Positions 32,724 to 41,101 are shown, numbered from the stretch's first letter. The stretch: DNA of 45,337 nucleotides from Actinomycetospora straminea (GCF_028737255.1 NZ_JAQZAN010000033.1:1-45337); one strand, 5' to 3'. The notes: generated by a model not told the origin, from the sequence alone. Program-made: numbers and translations.

Positions 32724-33002
32724 TCAGTCGCGCACGAGCGTCAGCCGCGGCCGGATCGGCGGCGGCGTCACCGCGGGACGGCTCGGCTGCGGGCCCGGCC
32801 GGGTCCCATGGTGCGGGCTGCGCCGGTGCCGGCGGGGGCGCGCGGCGCCGACCAGGCCGACGAGGTCGTTGACGAGGTCGTCGGCGAGCTCCTCGGACAG
32901 CACGCCACCGCCGGCGTAGTCGTCGAGGACGTCGAGCCCGCGGCGCCACTGGGTGGCCGCCGCGACCGCGTCCTCGAGCGCGCCGTTCTCGTCGCTGATC
33001 AT
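32724..33002 (-). CDS. Hypothetical protein with a Pro/Arg-rich tail
   Basis: The product is 92 aa. Residues 1-55 are acidic and helical (ALEDAVAAATQWRRGLDVLDD, ELADDLVNDLVGLVG). Residues 56-92 are Pro/Arg/His rich and probably disordered. I recognise no family. TAACGT ends 8 nt before the ATG, consistent with a leaderless transcript. It diverges from FprA. Confidence 0.55.
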   Translation of the reverse strand: MISDENGALEDAVAAATQWRRGLDVLDDYAGGGVLSEELADDLVNDLVGLVGAARPRRHRRSPHHGTRPGPQPSRPAVTPPPIRPRLTLVRD

Positions 33003-33209
33003 CGCGGACGACGTTAGCCCTGGTGACGGGCCCTTCTCGCGCTCGGTGATCCCATGGAGTGACCACTCGACCGAGGCGGGATCGGGCCACGCCCCGGCTC
33101 GGGATCACTCGTCCGTCGGCGTGTCGGGCCCGGCGTGGCGGCCACACCCGAGGATCACGGAACGGAGCAGACGGGTGCGCCCTGCGTCCGGGTGGGCCAC
33201 GATGATCGC

Positions 33210-34568
33210 GTGGAGAATCACACGACGCGACCCCACCACGTCGCCGTCGTCGGTTCCGGGCCGTCGGGCTTCTACGCCGCGGCCGCGCTACTGGACGCGG
33301 ACCTGGACGTGCGGGTGGACATGTTCGACCGGCTGGCCACGCCCTGGGGCCTGGTCCGTGCGGGGGTGGCACCCGACCACCCGAAGATCAAGTCGGTGTC
33401 CGCGCAGTACGACAAGACCGCGCGCCGCGAGGGCTTCCGGTTCTTCGGGCACGTGCACCTCGGGGAGGACATCACCCGCGACGAGCTGCTCGAGCGCTAC
33501 GACGCCGTCGTCTACGCCGTCGGCTCGCAGACCGAGCGCCGCCTGGGCATCCCCGGCGAGGACCTGCCCGGCAGCATCGCCTCGGTCGACTTCGTCGGTT
33601 GGTACAACGGCCACCCCGACCACGTCGACCTCGCGCCGCCGCTGGACACCGAGCGCGCGGTGGTCATCGGGGCCGGCAACGTCGCCCTCGACGTGGCGCG
33701 GATGGTGCTGCTGCCCGAGGCCGACCTGCGCGCCACCGACACCGCCGACCACGCCCTCGACGCGCTCGTCGCCTCCAGCGTGCGCGAGGCCCTGATCTGC
33801 GGGCGCCGCGGGCCGCGCGAGGCCGCGTTCACCACCACCGAGCTGCGCGAGCTCGCCGACATCGACGACCTCGCCGTCGTCGCCGACCCCGAGCAGGTGC
33901 CCGCCGGCATCGCCGATGACGACACGCTGCCCAAGGCCACCCGCCGCAACCTCGAGATCCTGCGCGGGTTCGCCGAGCACGCCCCCGACCCCGACGCGGG
34001 GCACCGCATGGAGTTCCGCTTCTACCGGTCGCCGATCGAGCTGCGGGGCGACGGGCGCGTCGAGGAGATCGTGCTCGGCGTCAACCGGCTCGAGACCGGC
34101 GAGGACGGCCGCACCCGCGCCGTCGACACCGGCGAGCGCGAGACCGTCGCGACCGGGCTCGTGCTGCGGGCCGTCGGCTACCGCGGGATGGCGCTGCCGG
34201 GCGTCCCGTTCGACGACGAGACCGGCACGGTGCCCCACGAGGAGGGCCGCATCACCGGCCGCGACCGCGAGTACGTCGTCGGCTGGATCAAGCGCGGGCC
34301 CACCGGGATCATCGGCACGAACAAGAAGGACGCCAACGAGACCGTCCGCCACCTCGTCGCCGACCTGGGCGGCCGCGCGCCGGCCGAGCGCGACGAGGAC
34401 CACCACGCGGCCGTCGAGAGCTGGCTGCGCGAGCGCTGCACCGACCTCGTCGACCAGACCGGGTGGGAGGCCATCGACGCCCACGAGCGCGGGCGCGGCG
34501 AGCCGGCCGGCCGGCCGCGCGTGAAGGTCGTCGACCGCGCGGAGTTCACGAAGCTCAGCCGCCCCTGA
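33210..34568 (+). CDS. fprA: Ferredoxin-NADP+ reductase of the FprA (adrenodoxin-reductase) type
   Basis: The product is 452 aa from a GTG. The FAD dinucleotide fold is VVGSGPSGFYAAAALL, the NADP fold VIGAGNVALDVARML, and the C-terminal ATG-like signature EYVVGWIKRGPTGIIGTNKKDANET is typical of FprA. It moves electrons from NADPH to ferredoxin for oxygenases. The neighbouring diiron oxygenase and the ferredoxin-reductase fusion suggest it serves the same island, although a housekeeping role is possible. CACGAT ends 6 nt before the start. Confidence 0.9.
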   Translation: MENHTTRPHHVAVVGSGPSGFYAAAALLDADLDVRVDMFDRLATPWGLVRAGVAPDHPKIKSVSAQYDKTARREGFRFFGHVHLGEDITRDELLERYDAVVYAVGSQTERRLGIPGEDLPGSIASVDFVGWYNGHPDHVDLAPPLDTERAVVIGAGNVALDVARMVLLPEADLRATDTADHALDALVASSVREALICGRRGPREAAFTTTELRELADIDDLAVVADPEQVPAGIADDDTLPKATRRNLEILRGFAEHAPDPDAGHRMEFRFYRSPIELRGDGRVEEIVLGVNRLETGEDGRTRAVDTGERETVATGLVLRAVGYRGMALPGVPFDDETGTVPHEEGRITGRDREYVVGWIKRGPTGIIGTNKKDANETVRHLVADLGGRAPAERDEDHHAAVESWLRERCTDLVDQTGWEAIDAHERGRGEPAGRPRVKVVDRAEFTKLSRP

Positions 34569-34619
34569 CGCAGCGAACGCGCTGCTCGCTGCTTCTACGC
34601 GCGCGGAGTCCGCGTTCGC
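34569..34619. repeat. Repeat family III, copy 2
   Basis: The element starts right after the FprA stop: CGCAGCGAACG, then CTCGCTGCTTCTACGCGCGC, shared with the element at 25686. GCGAACGCG (34573-34581) and CGCGTTCGC (34611-34619) form a 9-nt outer stem. It is probably a transcript 3' end. Confidence 0.75.
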
Positions 34620-34713
34620 GACGCCGCCGACCCGGGTGTCGTCGCGCGCACCGGGGCGGGCATGACCGCGGTCTCGGTGACCGCGACCACACCTCGCCCC
34701 GGCCGGACATGGT

Positions 34714-34756
34714 GTCACTGTTACCTTGGGTATCACCTACTGCAGGTAACGGTGAC
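34714..34756. promoter_or_regulatory. Operator cluster of GTTACC/GGTAAC half-sites before the first diiron oxygenase
   Basis: GTCACTGTTACC (34714-34725) and GGTAACGGTGAC (34745-34756) are inverted with 11 of 12 matches. TTACC-TTG-GGTAT at 34721-34733 lies between them. The same TTACC-N3-GGTAA core occurs at 39057-39069 by the TetR gene. Confidence 0.65.
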
Positions 34757-34779
34757 CGCAAGTCCGGCCAGGAGGAGAC

Positions 34780-35688
34780 ATGACGACCGCGGAGCAGGAC
34801 GCCATGCACGGCGAGCACCGGGCGGACGTCGCGGAACGGCTGCTCGACTCGTCCGACCAGCTGTCGTACGACCCGCTGCGCGAGGTCGACTGGGACAGCC
34901 CGGTCGACCCCCTGCACCACGGCGCGAGCCCGGAGTGGAGCACGCTCTACGGCACCGCCTACTGGGACGAGATGACCGAGGAGCAGCGCGCGGCGCTGAC
35001 CCGCCAGGAGGCGGCGTCCGTCGCGAGCACTGGCATCTGGTTCGAGATGATCCTGCAGCAGATGGTCATCCGGGACTTCTACGCGAAGGACCCGACGGAC
35101 CCGGCGTTCCAGTGGGCGCTCACCGAGATCGCCGACGAGTGCCGGCACTCGATCATGTTCGCGCGCGGCGCGCAGAAGCTCGGCGCCCCCGCGTACCGCC
35201 CGCCGCGCCACGTCATCGAGGGCGGGCGCGTGTTCAAGACCCTCGCGAAGGGCGAGGCCGCCTACGCCGCGATCCTCGTGGCCGAGGAGGTCCTCGACGT
35301 CATGCAGCGCGACTGGATGCGCGACGAGCGCGTCGCCCCGTTCGCGCGCACGATCAACAACATCCACGTGGTCGAGGAGGCGCGCCACATGCGCTTCGCC
35401 CGCGAGGAGACCCGCGAGCGCCTGCAGGGGGCGAGCGCCCTGCGTCGCCAGTTCGACGCGCTCGTCGTCGCCTTCGCCGGCTTCTTCATCGTCACGAGCA
35501 TGTGGAACGGCAAGGTCTACGAGAACGCGGGCCTGGACCCCAGGCGCGCGCGCCGCGAGGCGAAGCGCAACCAGAACCACCGGGCGCTGCTGCGCTCGAG
35601 CTGCGCGGGGCTCATGGAGTTCCTCGACTCGGCGGGGCTGCTCACCGCGCCGGCCAAGGTGCTCTACCGCGCCGCGCACGTCCTGTAG
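34780..35688 (+). CDS. AurF-like diiron oxygenase 1
   Basis: The product is 302 aa. AGGAGGAGA precedes the ATG. Ligands expected from AurF are all present with matching spacing: Glu77, Glu120 and His123 (DECRH), Glu169, His196, Glu200 and His203 (HVVEEARH). AurF oxidises an arylamine to a nitro group; the mycobacterial relatives have no proven substrate. The ferredoxin-reductase fusion follows after 10 nt, so electrons are supplied in the same operon. It shares operator half-sites with the second diiron oxygenase at 39136. In Mycobacterium tuberculosis an AurF-like gene also lies next to fprB, as I recall (Rv0885/Rv0886). Confidence 0.88.
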   Translation: MTTAEQDAMHGEHRADVAERLLDSSDQLSYDPLREVDWDSPVDPLHHGASPEWSTLYGTAYWDEMTEEQRAALTRQEAASVASTGIWFEMILQQMVIRDFYAKDPTDPAFQWALTEIADECRHSIMFARGAQKLGAPAYRPPRHVIEGGRVFKTLAKGEAAYAAILVAEEVLDVMQRDWMRDERVAPFARTINNIHVVEEARHMRFAREETRERLQGASALRRQFDALVVAFAGFFIVTSMWNGKVYENAGLDPRRARREAKRNQNHRALLRSSCAGLMEFLDSAGLLTAPAKVLYRAAHVL

Positions 35689-35698
35689 ACAGCGCGCC

Positions 35699-37228
35699 GT
35701 GCCGTACGCGATCACGCAGTTGTGCTGCACGGACGCCTCGTGCGTCACGGCGTGCCCGGTCAACTGCATCCACCCGACGCCCGACGAGCCCGACTTCGGC
35801 ACCACCGACATGCTCTACGTCGACCCCCGCACGTGCATCGACTGCGGGGCGTGCGCGGAGGTGTGCCCGGTCGACGCGGTGTTCCCGGCCGAGGTGCTCA
35901 CCGGCGCGCTCGCGGACTACCCCGCGATCAACGCCGAGCACTTCGCCGGCACCGAGCCGGCCGCGCCGCCGGAGGGCTCGCCGCTGTTCCACGCGTGGGG
36001 CCCGGTGCGGTTCGACCGGGTGCTGCCGGCGGACTTCCCGACGCTCGACGTCGCGGTGGTCGGCAGCGGGCCCGCCGGGATGTACACCGTGCAGGACCTG
36101 CTGCTGCACACCACGGCGAGGGTCACGCTCTACGACCGGCTGCCGGTCGCGGGCGGGCTCGTGCGCTTCGGCGTCGCGCCCGACCACGCCGGCACCAAGG
36201 GGATCGGCGAGTCGTTCGCCCGCTACCACGACCACCACCGGCTGCGGATGCGTCTCGGGGTCGAGGTCGGATCGGCGGTCAGCGGGGCGAGCGGAGCGAC
36301 GGGGTCATCGATCACCGTCGACGAGCTGGCGCGGCGCCACGACGCGGTGATCTACGCCGTGGGCGCCCCGACGGCCCGGACGCTGGGCGTGCCCGGCGAG
36401 GACCTGCCCGGGCACCTGGCGTCGACCACCGTCGTCGGCTGGTACAACGGCCACCCGGAGATCGACGCCGGCGCGGTGCCGGTGGACACGGTGGACCCGG
36501 CGCGGGCCGTGGTGGTGGGCACCGGCAACGTCGCGCTCGACATCGCCCGCATCCTCGCCGCCGACCCGGCGCGCCTCGCCGGCTCCTTCGCCCCGGAGGT
36601 GCGCGAGCGCCTGCGGGCGAGCCGGGTGCGCGAGGTGGTGCTGCTCGCGCGGCGGGGCCCGGAGCATGCCGCCTACACCCGCGGCGAGCTGCTCGCCCTG
36701 CTGCGCCGCGACGACCTCGACGTCGTCGTGGACGACCACGACCCACGGGTCGGCGCGACGGTCGACGCCGCGGGGCCCCGCGACCACGCCGCCCTGCTGC
36801 AGGGCGTGCCGCGGGTGCGCGTCGACGACGTCCCCCCGTCCGGCGACCGCCGCCGGATCGTCCTGCGCTTCCACGCCCCGCCCGAGGCCCTCGTCGGCGA
36901 CGACCGGGTCACCGCGATCCGCGTCGGCGGGCCGGAGGGGTCCGCGGAGCTCGCGACCGGGCTGGTCGTGCGGGCGATCGGGCACCGCGGGCGCCCGCTG
37001 GCGGGTCTGCCGTTCGACGAGGAGACCGGCACGGTGCCGAACCGTGCCGGGCGCGTCGACGGGCGGGCGGGCACCTACGTCGTGGGCTGGATCAAGCGTG
37101 GACCCGGCGGCGGCATCGGCACCAACCGCCGCGACGCCGCCGAGACCGTGGCCGCCCTCGTCGAGGACGGCCGGGAGCACCGCATCGGCGCCCGCCCCCG
37201 CCGCCGCGGCTTCCTGCGCCGCGCCTGA
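35699..37228 (+). CDS. fprB: 7Fe ferredoxin fused to ferredoxin-NADP+ reductase (FprB-like)
   Basis: The product is 509 aa from a GTG. Residues 1-70 are a ferredoxin: Cys9 (or Cys10), Cys15 and Cys56 would hold a 3Fe-4S cluster, and Cys19, Cys46, Cys49 and Cys52 the 4Fe-4S cluster, as in 7Fe ferredoxins. From about residue 115 follows an adrenodoxin-reductase-like domain with VVGSGPAGMYT for FAD and VVGTGNVALDIARIL for NADP, ending TYVVGWIKRGPGGGIGTN. A self-contained NADPH-to-iron-sulfur donor fits the diiron oxygenase 10 nt upstream. A 42-nt palindrome follows its stop. Confidence 0.9.
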   Translation: MPYAITQLCCTDASCVTACPVNCIHPTPDEPDFGTTDMLYVDPRTCIDCGACAEVCPVDAVFPAEVLTGALADYPAINAEHFAGTEPAAPPEGSPLFHAWGPVRFDRVLPADFPTLDVAVVGSGPAGMYTVQDLLLHTTARVTLYDRLPVAGGLVRFGVAPDHAGTKGIGESFARYHDHHRLRMRLGVEVGSAVSGASGATGSSITVDELARRHDAVIYAVGAPTARTLGVPGEDLPGHLASTTVVGWYNGHPEIDAGAVPVDTVDPARAVVVGTGNVALDIARILAADPARLAGSFAPEVRERLRASRVREVVLLARRGPEHAAYTRGELLALLRRDDLDVVVDDHDPRVGATVDAAGPRDHAALLQGVPRVRVDDVPPSGDRRRIVLRFHAPPEALVGDDRVTAIRVGGPEGSAELATGLVVRAIGHRGRPLAGLPFDEETGTVPNRAGRVDGRAGTYVVGWIKRGPGGGIGTNRRDAAETVAALVEDGREHRIGARPRRRGFLRRA

Positions 37229-37233
37229 CCCCA

Positions 37234-37275
37234 CGTGAGCGGATTTCCCGGCCATGGCCGGGAAATCCGCTCACG
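37234..37275. terminator. Repeat family II, copy 2: perfect 42-nt loopless palindrome
   Basis: The left half (37234-37254) begins CGTGAGCGGATTTCCC and ends GGCCA, and the right half (37255-37275) is its exact complement. It fills the gap between convergent stops. No T-tract is present. The sibling at 18161 has the same length and phase. Confidence 0.85.
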
Positions 37276-37283
37276 TTGGAGCC

Positions 37284-37838
37284 TCAGACCGCGATCCGGC
37301 ACTCCGCCACGGCCTCGGGCGTCGCGAGCACGGTGGCGACGTGCACGCCGACGTGGTGGCGGATCTCGGCGTCCAGGTCGCCGAGGCGGCGCAGGAACAC
37401 GCCGCCGACGCCGCGGGTGCGGATGTCGGCGTCGATGTCCTCGCTGCGCACGGGGTCGACGTCGATCTCCACCGCGCCCGGCGCGGCGCGGCCGACGAGG
37501 CCCACGCGGACCACGAGGTCGACCTCCGCCGGGATCGAGCGCGAGCCGACGACGACGGTGACGTCGAGGGCGACCGGGACGCAGACGATCACGCGGGTCA
37601 CGCCGTCGCGCCAGGCCGTGAGCCGCCCGACCGTGCCGGTGGCCGAGGCGGTGGCCATGCCGTGCGGGCCGGCCGGGACGGGGCCGAAGTCGACCGTCGG
37701 GCCGATCAGGCCGGTGACGACCGCGACCGCGCGCTGCGGGGTGGCCACGGCCAGGACCTCGTCGAGCGACAGGCCGTGGGTAGCGGCCTCCCGCTCGGCG
37801 ATCGCCCGGCCCTCGGCGCGGTCGCCGGGGCCCGCCAT
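37284..37838 (-). CDS. Unknown protein coupled to DUF4873 protein
   Basis: The product is 184 aa. The ATG overlaps the DUF4873 stop as TGATG, so the two are co-translated. Residues about 60-184 look beta-rich (VTRVIVCVPVALDVTVVVGSR, AAPGAVEIDVDPVR). The N-terminal 40 residues are helical. I recognise no family. Linkage to a DUF4873 gene and a TetR suggests a role in the oxygenase island, perhaps substrate or product binding (inference). Confidence 0.6.
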   Translation of the reverse strand: MAGPGDRAEGRAIAEREAATHGLSLDEVLAVATPQRAVAVVTGLIGPTVDFGPVPAGPHGMATASATGTVGRLTAWRDGVTRVIVCVPVALDVTVVVGSRSIPAEVDLVVRVGLVGRAAPGAVEIDVDPVRSEDIDADIRTRGVGGVFLRRLGDLDAEIRHHVGVHVATVLATPEAVAECRIAV

Positions 37839-38221
37839 CAGAGCGCCCCGACCGTCGAGACGACCCCTGCCGAGATGACCCCGGCAGAGCCGACCGCGAA
37901 CGGCGGCGTCGACGTGCCCGCGAGCCGGTAGCGGCCCCACGGGTCGACGTCGGAGAGCTCGCCGTCCGCCGTGCCGGTCGGGGTCGTGATCCGGGCGGCG
38001 TGCTTCTTCCCGCCCAGTGCCGCGTGCAGCGCGTCGTGTGCCGCCACGCGCCCGTACCAGTGGTAGCGGCCGTCGAGGGGTTCGAAGTGCCCCACGAGCG
38101 TCACGTCGACGGCGTAGGGGACGCCGTCGACGACGAGGGTCGCCGGCCCGCGGTGGCCGTCCTCGTCGTGCTCGTCGTGGTGGTCGTGCCGGTCGTGCTC
38201 GGGTGTTGCCGCTGGCGCCAT
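37838..38221 (-). CDS. DUF4873 domain protein with His-rich N-terminus
   Basis: The product is 127 aa from the ATG at 38221. Residues about 9-25 are rich in His, Asp and Glu (EHDRHDHHDEHDEDGH), a possible metal-binding tail. DUF4873 follows: VVDGVPYAVDVTLVGHFEP, GRYHWYGRVAAHDALH, and the end DVDPWGRYRLAGTSTPPF. The domain is often found at the C-terminus of actinobacterial flavin monooxygenases; here it is free-standing and the island contains a separate Baeyer-Villiger enzyme. It follows the TetR gene by 13 nt. Confidence 0.8.
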   Translation of the reverse strand: MAPAATPEHDRHDHHDEHDEDGHRGPATLVVDGVPYAVDVTLVGHFEPLDGRYHWYGRVAAHDALHAALGGKKHAARITTPTGTADGELSDVDPWGRYRLAGTSTPPFAVGSAGVISAGVVSTVGAL

Positions 38222-38234
38222 CGCTCCGGGCTCC

Positions 38235-39029
38235 TCACTGCTCGATCGGTACTGCCCCCGGTGGCCGTCGGCCACCGGCCCGACCGGTGCCCGGCGCCGC
38301 CGGACCCCGGTCGCTGCCCGCTCGGAGCTGGACCACCTTGTTGATCTCGAGCGGGACGTTGGGGTCGATCGTGACGCCGTGCTGGCGGGCGAAGCCGTCG
38401 ATGGCCGCCCACACGAGCGTCGTCAGGTACTCGGTGACGCTCTCACGGCTCATGGACTGGCGGTCGAGCCACCACTCCGCCGTGTTCTGCACGAACCCGA
38501 CGACGCCGTGGGCCCACGGCTCGGCGGGTCCGGAGTCGAGCCCGAAGGCGCGCAGGTAGTCGCCCAGCATCGCCGACAGCGCGGTCGCGATGATCTCCTT
38601 GTCCTCGCGCACCACGTCGCTGCCGCGGCCGTCGATCGGCGTGTGCCGGGCGAGCACCCAGTAGAGGTTCGGGTAGTCGTCCAGCGTCCCGAAGAAGGCG
38701 TCGATCGACTTGCGGATGCGCGGGAGCGGCGCCTCCTCGCTGTTGAGCGCGGGGATCAGCCGGTCCAGGAGGATCTCCGTGGCCCGCTCGCCCATGGCCT
38801 CGACGAGGTCGGCCTTGTCGGAGAAGTGCCGGTAGAGCACCGGCTTGGTGACCCCGGCCTCCAGCGCGACCTGCTCGATGCCGAAGTCCGGCCCGACGTC
38901 GGCGAGGACCCGCATCGCGGCCTCGACGAACTCCGCCCGGCGCTCGGCGCGGTGCTTCTCCCAGCGCGTGCGACGCCCGTCACGCGAGGGGGCGTTCCCG
39001 GGGCGGTTCGGCTTGACATCGTCCGGCAC
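38235..39029 (-). CDS. TetR-family regulator of the diiron oxygenase island
   Basis: The product is 264 aa from the GTG at 39029; a GTG at 39047 would add six residues. TAGCCT ends 8 nt before 39029, supporting this start. The HTH is RRAEFVEAAMRVLADVG and LEAGVTKPVLYRHFSDKADL. The ligand domain resembles those of lipid- and steroid-responsive TetRs by length, no more. GTTACC half-sites cover its -35 and spacer, which predicts autorepression and control of the divergent oxygenase gene. It heads a minus-strand unit with DUF4873 and the unknown protein. Confidence 0.88.
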   Translation of the reverse strand: MPDDVKPNRPGNAPSRDGRRTRWEKHRAERRAEFVEAAMRVLADVGPDFGIEQVALEAGVTKPVLYRHFSDKADLVEAMGERATEILLDRLIPALNSEEAPLPRIRKSIDAFFGTLDDYPNLYWVLARHTPIDGRGSDVVREDKEIIATALSAMLGDYLRAFGLDSGPAEPWAHGVVGFVQNTAEWWLDRQSMSRESVTEYLTTLVWAAIDGFARQHGVTIDPNVPLEINKVVQLRAGSDRGPAAPGTGRAGGRRPPGAVPIEQ

Positions 39030-39049
39030 GGTTCCGCAGGCTACCACCA

Positions 39050-39093
39050 GTTACAGTTACCACGGGTAAGACGTACAGGAAGTGCGGGTTACC
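39050..39093. promoter_or_regulatory. GTTACC half-site array between TetR and the second diiron oxygenase
   Basis: GTTACA (39050-39055), GTTACC (39056-39061), GGTAAG (39065-39070) and GTTACC (39088-39093) occur in 44 nt; TTACC-ACG-GGTAA at 39057-39069 is a 13-nt palindrome. The array overlaps the tetR promoter and precedes the oxygenase start by about 40 nt. Confidence 0.65.
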
Positions 39094-39135
39094 CCGTGTA
39101 CGGGACAGCCACCGGCCAGCAGGAGGACCCCAGCC

Positions 39136-40050
39136 ATGAGCGCCCCCACGGCGGACCGGCACGCAGCCGATCGTCATGTCACGGCCGCGCGGCTGCTGAA
39201 GTCGTCGGCGAAGAAGTCGTACGACCCGGCGGTCGACATCGACTGGGACGCCCCGCTGCCCGCCGACAAGATCTGGGTGCCGGAGCACCGGGTCTCGCTC
39301 TACGGCACGGAGCTCTGGGAGCGGATGACGCCCGAGCAGCGCGTCGAGCTGGGCAAGCACGAGGCGTGCAGCGTCGCCTCGGTCGGCCTGTGGTTCGAGG
39401 TCCTGCTCATGCAGCGCCTGCTCAAGGACTTCTACGCCGAGGACCCGACGACGCCGCGCGCCCAATTCGCCCTCACCGAGGTCGCCGACGAGTGCCGCCA
39501 CTCGCAGATGTTCGCGCGCATGGTCCACACCGCCGGGGTCGAGCCGTACGGGCCCCGCGAGTCGATCCGCCGGCTCGGCAAGCTCTTCTCGGTGGTCAGC
39601 TGGGGCCCCGCCGCCTACGGCGCGATCCTCGTCGCCGAGGAGGTGCTCGACCGGCTGCAGCGCGAGCAGGCCGAGGACGAGCGCATCCAGCCGCTCATGC
39701 GCCAGGTCAACCGCATCCACATCATGGAGGAGGCGCGCCACGTCTCCTTCGCCCGCGACGAGGTCACCCGCGGGATGGCGCAGCTCTCCCGCGCCGAGCT
39801 GGCCTACCAGCGCTTCGTCATCGCCTACATCTCGATGTTCGTGGTGCGCAGCCTCATCAACCCGAGGGTCTACGCCGCCGTCGGCATCGACCCCGCCGAG
39901 GGCCGCCGCGCCGCGCTGGGCAACCCCCACCACCACGAGATGATCCGGTGGGCCGGCGAGAAGATCATGCCGTTCCTCGACCAGGCAGGTCTCGTCGGTC
40001 GCCCGGGCATGACCTGGTGGCGCCGGTCGTTCCTCCTGGGGGAGAGCTGA
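39136..40050 (+). CDS. AurF-like diiron oxygenase 2
   Basis: The product is 304 aa. AGGAGGA precedes the ATG. The ligand set is Glu76, Glu119, His122 (DECRH), Glu168, His195, Glu199 and His202 (HIMEEARH), with spacing identical to the copy at 34780. The two are clear paralogues from the SYDP region to the MEEARH region, differing mainly at the ends (WWRRSFLLGES here). It begins a likely operon with the alpha/beta hydrolase and the Baeyer-Villiger monooxygenase. The substrate is unknown; N-oxidation, as in AurF, or C-H oxidation are both conceivable. Confidence 0.88.
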   Translation: MSAPTADRHAADRHVTAARLLKSSAKKSYDPAVDIDWDAPLPADKIWVPEHRVSLYGTELWERMTPEQRVELGKHEACSVASVGLWFEVLLMQRLLKDFYAEDPTTPRAQFALTEVADECRHSQMFARMVHTAGVEPYGPRESIRRLGKLFSVVSWGPAAYGAILVAEEVLDRLQREQAEDERIQPLMRQVNRIHIMEEARHVSFARDEVTRGMAQLSRAELAYQRFVIAYISMFVVRSLINPRVYAAVGIDPAEGRRAALGNPHHHEMIRWAGEKIMPFLDQAGLVGRPGMTWWRRSFLLGES

Positions 40051-40087
40051 GCAGGATCACGGCGAGGATCACGTCGAGGGGAGCCGC

Positions 40088-41101
40088 GTGGTGCGGGAGA
40101 AGGTCGACCGGTTCGCGACCCCGGACGGCACGCGGCTGCGCGTCGGCGACTCCGGGGAGGACGGTCGCGAGGGCCGCCCGACGCTCGTGCTCGTGCACGG
40201 GTGGTCGCAGGACCTGCGGACGTGGGACCGGGTCGTCGACGACCTGCGCCGCACCGGCATCCGGTCCCGCATCGTGCGCTACGACCACCGCGGGCACGGC
40301 GGCTCCGACGCCGCGCCCGAGGGCACGGCGACCCTCGCCACCGCGGCCGACGACCTCGCCGCGCTGATCCGTGACCGCATCCCCGACGGCCCGCTCGTGC
40401 TGGCCGGCCACTCCATGGGGGGCATGACGCTCATGGCCCTGGCCGAGCGCCATCCCGGGCTGGTGGCCGAGCGGGTCGTCGGGGTCGCCTTCGTCGCCAC
40501 CGCCAGCGACGACATGGACCGGCTCGACCTCGGGCTCTCCGGTCGTCGCGGCCGGCTGGTGGCGCGCGGCGAGCACGTGCTCATCCCGCTGACCGCCCGC
40601 CTCGGCCACCGCGCGCCCGCCGGGGAGATCGGCGACGTCGGCCGCGCCGGCGGCGCCCGCCCGCGCGCCCGCGCCGTCGCCATGGCGGGCGCGGTCCGCG
40701 CCCTGGTCTTCGGGCGGCACCCCCGCCGGGCCGACGTCCTGTCCGTGGCCGAGCAGGCGCTCGCGGCCCACCCGCCGAGCGTCGCGGCGTTCCGGATGTC
40801 GATCGCCGAGCACCGCCGGCGCTCGTTCCTCACCGCGCTGCGCGGCACGCCGACCGTCGTGCTCGTCGGCGACCACGACCGGCTCTGCCCCCAGCGCCAC
40901 GCGCGGGCGATCGCGGAGGCGCTGCCCGACGCGCGCATCGTGCTGCTGCCCGGCGCGGGGCACATGATCAACCTCGAGCGCGCCGACGAGGTCGCCGCGC
41001 ACCTCGCCGGGCTCCTCGCGGCGCCGGCGAGCTCCACGCCCGTCCCCACCGACGTCATCACCGGACAGGACACCGCCCGTGGCGAGCCCGTCGATGCCTG
41101 A
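40088..41101 (+). CDS. Alpha/beta hydrolase
   Basis: The product is 337 aa from a GTG with GAGGGGAG upstream. The triad is Ser109 in GHSMGG, Asp262 (or Asp264) in VGDHDRL, and His292 in GAGHMINLE. HGWSQDLRTWD is the oxyanion loop. A cap of about 100 residues separates strands 6 and 7. It overlaps the Baeyer-Villiger gene by 23 nt, which favours a role in hydrolysing the ester or lactone made by that enzyme. The 37-nt gap before it carries GAGGATCACG twice. Confidence 0.88.
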   Translation: MVREKVDRFATPDGTRLRVGDSGEDGREGRPTLVLVHGWSQDLRTWDRVVDDLRRTGIRSRIVRYDHRGHGGSDAAPEGTATLATAADDLAALIRDRIPDGPLVLAGHSMGGMTLMALAERHPGLVAERVVGVAFVATASDDMDRLDLGLSGRRGRLVARGEHVLIPLTARLGHRAPAGEIGDVGRAGGARPRARAVAMAGAVRALVFGRHPRRADVLSVAEQALAAHPPSVAAFRMSIAEHRRRSFLTALRGTPTVVLVGDHDRLCPQRHARAIAEALPDARIVLLPGAGHMINLERADEVAAHLAGLLAAPASSTPVPTDVITGQDTARGEPVDA

